Position numbers and translations under genes: made by a program
Shown: piece by piece, positions 56,700 to 64,000 of the stretch
How the letters are laid out: the number at the start of each line of letters is the position of its first letter
How positions within the stretch are numbered: the stretch's first letter is position 1
The notes under the pieces: generated by a model
Database searches by the model: none
What the model saw: only the letters and a program-made list of their open reading frames with translations
Told to the model about the DNA's origin: nothing
Assembly: GCF_000341285.1 (NCBI RefSeq)
Contig: NW_005178456.1
Span: forward strand, 62,001 to 126,000
Reading direction: 5' to 3'
DNA: 64,000 nucleotides
DNA from: Galdieria sulphuraria
Lineage: Eukaryota > Rhodophyta > Bangiophyceae > Galdieriales > Galdieriaceae

Positions 56700-57864
56700 A
56701 TGTTTGTTGACTTGAACGTCATACAAAGTGATGACGAAGCCAAGAATCAAACCCTCATCCAACGTCTGCAACAACTTGGATATGATAGTTTTGCCTTTAA
56801 CAAGTAAAGTTATCATAAAGCCAATTGATTGAGTATTCACTTTGGTTAGATATGTTCGTGGTCGTGTTAAACGTGAGAAAGCCCCGAAAATAACAAAACT
56901 GGACATTCCTCAAGGAGAAGTGGACTATTCAGTTAGTAGATAATCATAAATATCTTTCTATTTCTAAGGATGGTCTTAATAGTTATTTCGTCCAGGCTGT
57001 TCACAAAGTCGACAACTGCAACAGTTGACTAGAGTCACTTTTATCATAGATCAACAAGATGACGTAAGTTTTCCCAAATTTTGCTTTTTGTGTATGAAGA
57101 GGTATAGATACATATGCTGAACTCATCGAATCCGTTGTTACGAGACTATGATATTATTGCGGTTCAACCGGCAACTGAAAAATTGTTACAACAGTGCCTT
57201 CAGTTTGATATTGACATGGTTACTATGGCTTTGAATGAACGGTTGCCATTTTATTTAAAAGTACCTCAAGTGAATGTAATGAAGTCCAAGGTTAGCCTAT
57301 ATTTATCTTTTTTACCGAGAATAACTTTTGCAATAGAATATCAAGTTTGAAATCTGCTATTCTCATCTTTTGGAGCCTAGCAATATCCGTCAAACAGCTA
57401 TTGCTAATATTTGTTCATTGATGAAGACACTGAAACCAGAGTTGATAATTATGTCTAGTGGAACAGAGGATCCTATGGTTCGATATCGCTTTTTGAATTG
57501 TCTTTTTGGTATCATAACTGTTTTTTAGAAATTGAGAGGTCCTTATGACGCAATGCACATGGCTTTCTTCTGGGATATGATGGAACATCATGCCAGACGA
57601 GCGATATCAGAAATTCCAATGAGTACGATAAGAAATGCCAATTGGAGACGCAATACATTTAAAGGAGCTGTTGAGATTGTATCGTTGGAAGGTTCTTCAA
57701 AACATACTACTTGGCAGTTTAAAAAGTTGGAGGAATGGAAAGCCAACACTCCAAATGATGACAATACGGATATGTCCGTTATGGGAAAGAAACGTCCATT
57801 GGAGACGAGTGCAAACGGGACCAATTCTTCCAAAAATAACAACAAGAAAACCAAACAAAAATAA
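56700..57864 (+). CDS. RPP30: RPP30, RNase P/MRP subunit p30
   Basis: TIM-barrel protein subunit of nuclear RNase P and MRP, for tRNA 5' ends and rRNA. Six exons (56700-56803, 56850-56931, 56983-57063, 57108-57290, 57337-57477, 57529-57864; introns 44-51 nt) give 308 residues. MFVDLNVIQSDDEAKNQTLI is the start of the fold; RDYDIIAVQPATEKLL, DMVTMALNERLPFYLKVPQV, IKFEICYSHLL and LRGPYDAMHMAFFW match human p30 segments. The C terminus is Lys/Asn-rich, as in the human protein. Confidence 0.93.
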
Positions 57865-57983
57865 CTATGCAAATTGCATAACATAGTTTACTTTTCAACA
57901 CAAAAATACGCGCAGATAGAAAACCAAAGATTGCCAAACGAATGACATACGAAAAACTGGACCAATCGTCAGGCAATAGAAAC

Positions 57984-59099
57984 TCAGTTTTGAGCTGAGG
58001 GTTTCTCCGGTTTTCTAGCTAAGAAGAAAAACATTGGAATATAAATACCAAGTTCGCCAGCATGAACCAAATCCTGGGCAGCTTTTATCAACATTCTGCT
58101 AACTTCAGCCGAACCTTTTGGAACTATGCCTAATTTCTCAAGGGTGGTGACTGTTATATGTGTGAAATAATGTCCTACTCGAGTATGACGAAAACCTTTC
58201 ACGGAAAAACCTGCCTTTAGAGGATAATACCAAGGAAGCTCAGAATATTTAGACGCATCGTAATATTCAAGAACTTCGAAGCCCGCTTCTTTTAAACTTC
58301 CGACAACCTGGTCGAAAGTAGCCGTGTCAGGAAGACCATTTCCGACTTCTACAGCAAACTTTGCTTCGCGATGTTCTTTGTTTTGAGGATCATATTTGTC
58401 TGTTACACACCATTCATACCCAGCAAAGCAACAACCAGGTTTTATGACTCTGTACGCCTCGGAGTACACCTTTGTCTTTTCCATTGTATGACAAGTTGCT
58501 TCAATAGTATAAGCTCCATCAAAGGTCTCGTCTTCAAAAGGAAGATTAAGAAAGTCTCCGTGAACAATGTTGCAACTATCTTCTAAATTTAATTGTGTGT
58601 TCAACTCATTACCTCGTTCTACTTGATATTTGCTGATGGTCACACCAGTCACTTTGCAACGGGCGAAACGAGCGATATTCCGTAACGGACCACCAATTCC
58701 ACAACCCAAGTCAACCAAATGTTGGCCACCTGAAATAAACATATGTGAATCTAGTTATGGTGAAAATATATACAAAGGCTCACGTTCCACTCCAATTCTA
58801 TAGGGTAACATATATTCATAGCGTTGTAACGAGGCTTCAAAAGGTTCTCCTTTCTGAATGACAGCAAAATGGAAACTTTGTGCCCAACCCCACTCATAAA
58901 AATCAGAAACTAAGTTGTAAAAGTCGGAAACCGCGTCTTTGCCCTTTTCGGACTCCCACAAAGCTCTGTCTTGTTCCGACTCCGAACCATGAGAATACAT
59001 TTTGTTGTATTCATTTATTACTGTGACAGCTTTCTTGTCTTCACCCAACTTTTTCTCAAACTTTAATACTTGAGGAATATAGTCACTCCAGGAAGACAT
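57984..59099 (-). CDS. SMT1: Sterol C-24 methyltransferase
   Basis: ERG6/SMT-type enzyme adding the C-24 methyl of ergosterol and phytosterols, ER-associated. Two exons (59099-58784, 58729-57984; 54-nt intron), 353 residues. VINEYNKMYSHGSE and VSDFYEWGWAQSFHFA are the sterol-binding region. Motif I HLVDLGCGIGGPLRNIAR is completed by the splice. GAYTIEATCHTMEK and GYEWCVTDKYDPQN are the next conserved blocks, and the C-terminal SMT domain is complete. Convergent with RPP30 (119 bases) and divergent from the phosphorylase (101 bases). Confidence 0.95.
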
Positions 59100-59200
59100 G
59101 TTGTGAAAGGCGCACAAAACAACCTTAAAAACCAAATCAAAACAAAATAATCAAAATTCTCGTCGAAGAGTCGTTTTCTGCTTTCTGCTGGAACACTCCG

Positions 59201-61913
59201 ATGCAGGCGAGGACACCAACAGGTATTGAAACTCCTTCTTCAGGTCTCGCGAGTCCTTCTTTTGGAAGTGGTGTATTAACCCCTTCCTATCAACAAAAAC
59301 CTAGATTAGGTCATCCTGGTTCTTTTTCTAGACTGAGAGACTTAGACGAAGAACAACGTGACCCAAAGAAGAAACTTTTGTTTGAGTTATTGAAGGTTTA
59401 TTCGCCAAACGATATAAGATCAATTCAGGAATCAATCGTTAAACATGCAGAGTACTCGTTGGCTCGTAACCGCTATAGTATTGACGACTTTGTTGCCTGC
59501 GAAGCGGCTGCTTTGGCACTACGAGATCGATTGCTGGAAAGTTGGAACGACACGCAACAATATTACATGAAAAAAGACGTAAAAAGAGTTTATTATTTGT
59601 CTTTGGAGTTTCTGATGGGAAGATCTTTGAAGAATGCCCTTACCAATGCTAACTTGGAGGAACTATTTGCTGCTTCCTTAAAGGAACTCGGATTTGACAT
59701 TGAAAAGCTTTATGAACAAGAATATGATGCTGCGTTAGGAAATGGTGGCCTTGGTCGTCTTGCTGCGTGTTTTCTGGATTCTATGGCCACTCTCAATGTT
59801 CCTGGTTGGGGTTATGGTATTCGTTATGAATACGGAATGTTTCGACAGAAAGTTATTGGTGGTGAACAAATAGAAGTTCCTGATTATTGGTTAAGTCGAG
59901 GTAATCCTTGGGAAATTGAAAGATTAGATGTCTGTTATCCTGTTCGCTTCTATGGTAGTTTTGAAAGACTAGCTGATGGTCGAGCACTTTGGACAGGAGG
60001 GGAAGTTATTCAGGCTATTGCCTTCGATGTTCCTGTTCCAGGGTACGATACTTATAATACGAATAATTTGAGATTATGGAAGGCATTACCGTTCAAGGTT
60101 GGTTGATTTGTATTATCAGTCACTCTTTGTTGACAAGGTTGAAAAGGAATTCGATTTGGATGCTTTTAACCGAGCTGACTACTATAAAGCTATTGAGGCA
60201 GAAGAGAGGGCTACAGCAATCAGTGCAGTTTTATATCCCTCTGATGGAACGCTAGCCGGGAAAGAGTTGAGACTGAAGCAAGAATACTTTTTTGTTTCTG
60301 CAACACTGCAGGATGCTATCAGAAGGTTCAAAAAGATACCTCGGAGTATAAAAGAACTTCCCTCCAAAGTTTGTTTTCAATTGAATGACACACATCCAGT
60401 GATAGCCATAGCAGAAATGATGAGAATTCTTATTGATCACGAAGGTCTCAAATTCTTAGAAGCTTTGGAAGTAACGAGATCCTGTTTTGCCTATACTAAC
60501 CATACAGTAATGCCCGAAGCGCTAGAGAAATGGAGTGTTCCTCTTTTTGAGTCATTACTTCCAAGACACTTGGCAATAATTTACGATATCAATTTCAACT
60601 TTTTGGAACAAGTACGAAAGAAGTATCCTGGAGATGATGGAAAGCTCGCAAGGCTTAGTATCATTGAAGAAGGTTCGGTTAAGATGGTTCGTATGGCACA
60701 TTTAGGAATCGTTGGCTCATTTGCAGTAAATGGCGTGGCTGAACTTCACACACAATTATTAAAAACGCAAGTTTTTCCGGAATTCTATGAACTATGGCCA
60801 CATAAGTTTCAAAATAAGACAAATGGTATAACTCCTCGAAGATGGTTACTGGAATGTAATCCAGCTTTGGCAGAAGTTATTTCGCGATGGTTAGAGTCGG
60901 ATAGTTGGGTGAAGTACCTATCGGAGTTGCGTGGAATTCTAGAGCATGCAGATAATCCAGAGTTTCAGAGAGAATGGTCAGAAGCACGCTTAGAAAATAA
61001 AAGACGATTAGCAGCATTCATTCATCAAGTGACTGGAATACAAGTAGAAGCCGGTGCTATGTTTGATGTTCACGTGAAACGAATTCACGAGTATAAAAGG
61101 CAGTTGTTGAATATTTTATCATTGGTTCATCGATATCAATATATATTATCGCTTGATGAAGCAAGTCGCAAACAAATGGTTCCAAGGGTTGTAATATTTG
61201 CTGGAAAGGCAGCACCTGGTTACAAGATGGCAAAGAATATTATTCGATTGATCAATGACATCGGAAGAGTTGTTAACAATGACGGTAGAATTGGTAATCT
61301 CTTAAAGATTGTATTCCTTCCCAATTATAACGTTTCTCTGGCAGAACGTATCGTAGCAGCTGCAGATATAAGTCAACATATTTCAACTGCAGGTACAGAA
61401 GCTTCTGGTACTTCCAATATGAAGTTTTCATTGAATGGTTGTCTTATTGTTGGAACCCTTGATGGAGCCAACATTGAGATTCGTGAAGAAGTCGGTGAAG
61501 AGAATATCTTTATATTTGGATTGAATGCTGAGCAAGTGGTTGAGGAACGGAAGAAGCTTGACCCATCTTATCCTTTGAATGACAAACTTACAAAAGTATT
61601 AGAACTTATTGAATCTGGAGCATTAGTCGATCCTGGGAAACATCAAGAAGTGTTGGACTCACTACGTGGAGGAAGAGACTGGTATCTTGTTAGTGCAGAC
61701 TTTGAATCTTATTTGCAAATGCAGCAGCAAGTGGATGAAGTATTTCGAGATCATCCAGAGACTTGGCTCAAGATGTCAATCCACTGTACTGCTGGAAGTG
61801 GCAAATTCTCTTCTGATCGAACAATATCTGAATACACAAGAGATATTTGGCGAGTGGAACCTTGTCCTTGTCCGGAACCCGTCTGTCCTGACAGTCACGG
61901 TATTGTAGTATGA
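59201..61913 (+). CDS. Glycogen/starch phosphorylase
   Basis: Releases glucose-1-phosphate from floridean starch, which red algae store in the cytosol. Two exons (59201-60097, 60138-61913), joined by a 40-nt intron, 890 residues. [48 protein letters not shown] and the PLP lysine block [14 protein letters not shown] near residue 730 are all present. A Ser/Pro/Thr-rich extension of about 50 residues precedes the core, where animal phosphorylase has its regulatory serine; whether it is phosphorylated is unknown. No transit peptide. The plastid-type insertion is missing, consistent with the cytosolic form. Confidence 0.95.
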
Positions 61914-61965
61914 TGATATCATATGGCCAATAAAATTTTTCATTAGCAGTGATTCACTCTTTCAT

Positions 61966-62699
61966 ATGGGAGCGAATACTTCTGCACTGTTATCTGAAGA
62001 AATAGAAGAAATAGCAAAAGAGTCTCATCGTACGTTTCTATTACATCTATTTTGTGTTTTAGTGAAAGTAACTTTCTCCTAGTAACAAGCAAGGAAATAA
62101 AGCGTCTATACAAGCGCTTCCAGAAACTCGATAGAAACAGTTCTGGAACTATTGAGGTACCTATCGCTTCCAATTTTACTAATGGAAAACTTAACAGTCA
62201 GTCACATAGAGTGAAGAACTTTATATGATTCCGGAACTTGCAATGAATCCTTTGGTTCCACGCATCGTTTCCATGTTTGATGGAGTGAACTTCCGCCAAT
62301 TTGTCTCACTTTTGAGTATTTTTAGTGCCACTTCGCCAAAACAAGAGAAGATTGACTTTGCTTTTCGAATATACGATGTGGAAAATGACGGTATCATATC
62401 TGTGAACGACCTTGTCGAACTGCTACAAATGATGGTTGGTAATAACTTGGACCAATCAACTTTGGAAGAGGTTTGAGTGCTTTGCTCCTCGTGAAAACAT
62501 TACTTTCTTATTTGTAAAACAGATTGCAAGGGCTACTATTCAAGCCTCTGATAGCAACCATGATGATAAGGTCAGCAAGGAAGAGTTTACTTCAGTAAGA
62601 GCTCTTGTCGGTTAGCTTCTTATATGTGTCATTTTCAACGTTGTATTTTAGTTGATTGAGAAAACCGATATTGAACAGAGTATGACGATTCACTTTTAA
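61966..62699 (+). CDS. CNB1: Calcineurin regulatory subunit B
   Basis: Ca2+-binding subunit of protein phosphatase 2B. Five exons (61966-62029, 62083-62156, 62210-62470, 62523-62594, 62652-62699; introns 52-57 nt), 172 residues (human 170). The start MGANTSAL is an N-myristoylation signal. EF1 (DRNSSGTIESEE), EF3 (DVENDGIISVND) and EF4 (DSNHDDKVSKEE) look able to bind calcium. EF2 is collapsed: SMFDGVNFRQF replaces the normal 12-residue loop. MIPELAMNPLVPRI and LQMMVGNNLDQSTLEEI are classical calcineurin B blocks, which separates it from CBL proteins and calmodulin. Confidence 0.92.
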
Positions 62700-62857
62700 A
62701 AATATTTCAATTCTTCAAAAATACTTTGAATACAAAGTAGGGTGAGTAACAATCGAGTATTATTTTTTGTTAAGATTAGACAAAAGGTCCCTATTCCTTC
62801 GTAAATATAACAATATATTTCCCTCATCCTACCAAAAAAAGTTTTCGTCTTATGCAA

Positions 62858-64000
62858 CTAACAAGGAATATTCTGATTAGTATCAACAGTTTCATAAAGC
62901 TTAAGCCATTGATTATAATCATCTTCAAGTCCCTTTTCAACTCCGTTTTCTTCTTCTTGATCCGACTGACATGTTTCATTTGTAAGAGACTTGTCCAGGC
63001 TTGAACTTGGAGAAAGATCAGTCCGTTCAGAAACTGGTGCTTGGAAATGAAGGTTGGCAAGAATTGCCTTGCGAAACTCTCTTTCATAATTATCATCACC
63101 TACTCCAGATGATATATCTAAATAGGCATCTGTACTCTGAGACCATTCGGTCGTTGCAGAATCCTTTGTTGAACTATACTGCCTTTCAACTTCAGAAAGA
63201 ACTCCATTCAAGTGGCTAGAGTTGGATTGGGCTGTTTGAGAGATTGCGAAATTCTGATCGGTAAAGTCTCCGTATCCTTTGGTGTTAAATAGGTCAGCAG
63301 GGGGCTGCCTGTAGTGAATCGGGATCAATTGTCCATCTTCACCTACTTGCCATAGTTTAACTTCTGATGAATCTTCTATTTCCTGTTTCTTTGAAAGATC
63401 CTTCCATAATTTTTGAGATTCTGAACTCAGACTTTTCAATTCTTCTGTAGTAACTCCCTTTTCATCCATATCATTATAATCTTCGACGTTCTGTATCTTA
63501 TTCCAGTTACTTGCGCTAGCATGAGAAAACCGTTGCACCGAGAATGCATTTATAATATCGCTTTCTAAAATTATATCATCCATACTCATATCTAGCGCAA
63601 CTCTGGAGGCAATCTTCCCACTTATCGGTGCTAACAAAATGCCGTTTCGATGATGCCCTGCACAAACCGAAACATTTTCAAACCACAATTTACCAAAGAT
63701 AGGTAATAAATCCGGTGTTGTTGGCCGATAACCAGTCCATGTGTCTCTCAAAGGTAACTGAGATAAAGAAGGAATCAGCTTAAATGTCTCTTCCAAAACT
63801 GTATATATTCCACCTGCACTTGTTTTGAAATCAACCAAGCAGTTATCTTCAACTGTTGCGCCAAGAACAATTTCTCCATTCTTCCGTGGAACAATATATC
63901 CTCCCTCACCATAAATGACTCGTTGGAGTGGTACCAGACCATTTTCATTACACAAAGAAATCATCTGTCCTTTTTGTGGATGAACTGGAAGTGGTATGAG
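62858..64000 (-). CDS. thiO: Glycine oxidase ThiO-like FAD enzyme, 3' part
   Basis: Partial: the 5' part lies beyond the window. DAO-family flavoenzyme supplying dehydroglycine for the thiazole of thiamine. Visible: PLPVHPQKGQMISLC, RVIYGEGGYIVPRKNGEIVLGAT, SLSQLPLRDTWTGYRPTTPD and the flavin-binding SVCAGHHRNGILLAPISGKI. This is the C-terminal half of ThiO. After the usual end the frame continues about 230 residues as an acidic Ser/Gln/Asp-rich tail ending NQNIPC. The tail has no domain I recognise. Cyanobacterial ThiO can be fused to ThiG, but this tail is not ThiG. Confidence 0.85.
   Translation of the reverse strand, partial: LIPLPVHPQKGQMISLCNENGLVPLQRVIYGEGGYIVPRKNGEIVLGATVEDNCLVDFKTSAGGIYTVLEETFKLIPSLSQLPLRDTWTGYRPTTPDLLPIFGKLWFENVSVCAGHHRNGILLAPISGKIASRVALDMSMDDIILESDIINAFSVQRFSHASASNWNKIQNVEDYNDMDEKGVTTEELKSLSSESQKLWKDLSKKQEIEDSSEVKLWQVGEDGQLIPIHYRQPPADLFNTKGYGDFTDQNFAISQTAQSNSSHLNGVLSEVERQYSSTKDSATTEWSQSTDAYLDISSGVGDDNYEREFRKAILANLHFQAPVSERTDLSPSSSLDKSLTNETCQSDQEEENGVEKGLEDDYNQWLKLYETVDTNQNIPC

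Noticed and set aside
1-64000. Transposons, LTR or virus-like elements, CRISPR arrays, bacterial operons
   Set aside because: No reverse transcriptase, integrase, transposase, capsid or terminal repeat was seen, no spaced direct repeats, and nearly all genes are eukaryotic with short introns.

Overview
The window looks like nuclear DNA of a unicellular red alga of the Cyanidiophyceae, most likely Galdieria or a close relative. Genes are packed about one per 1.3 kb on both strands. They are broken by many very short introns (about 40-65 nt, mostly GTAAG...YAG) and carry eukaryotic housekeeping functions. Red-algal and plant traits support this: a cytosolic-type starch/glycogen phosphorylase, an LL-diaminopimelate aminotransferase, plastid-targeted histidine and indole-glycerol-phosphate enzymes, sterol methyltransferase, and a CmArsM-type arsenite methyltransferase. 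The species assignment is inference from content, not from a database match.

Layout. 0-9 kb: UPF2 (minus), a plastid Rossmann-fold protein, a membrane-anchored AAA+ ATPase, an IGPS-like enzyme. 9-15.5 kb: a neurochondrin-like protein, a bZIP factor with a G-box upstream, a DALRD3-like protein overlapping tail-to-tail with CDP-diacylglycerol synthase, and EMC6. 15.4-22 kb: an unassigned small gene, PrimPol, METTL5, an FAD amine oxidase, a GT2-type glycosyltransferase. 22-30 kb: HisA/HIS6 head-to-head with DNA polymerase delta (E2F-like site between them), a DUF4604 protein, KTI12, and a membrane-anchored HSP20-like protein. After a 1-kb AT-rich gap, 31-38 kb: Era GTPase, ArsM, bS21, SPT4, a hidden SF3B5, a small secreted protein, and an ARID-Tudor-PHD-ARID chromatin protein. 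38-45 kb: M1 aminopeptidase, an MECR-like reductase, a UVR-ApaG protein, and RPL23 whose large intron carries a box C/D snoRNA. 45-54 kb: an RCC1-repeat protein, SEC23, ISCA2, UVSSA-like, EAPP, DapL, LSM6. 54-64 kb: an Ig/PKD-like protein, RFT1, RPP30, sterol methyltransferase, phosphorylase, calcineurin B, and the 3' part of glycine oxidase ThiO running off the end.

There is no operon-like pathway cluster. The genes serve RNA metabolism (UPF2, SF3B5, LSM6, RPP30, METTL5, SPT4, KTI12, DALRD3, snoRNA), DNA replication and repair (POLD1, PrimPol, UVSSA), ER and secretion (EMC6, RFT1, SEC23, CDP-DAG synthase) and primary metabolism. What stands out is compaction: stop codons that overlap, start codons of divergent genes tens of bases apart, and small genes that only appear when 10-100-nt exons are joined. 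Exon borders were inferred by eye from splice signals and protein-family conservation. I saw no retrovirus-like element, transposon, CRISPR array or tRNA.
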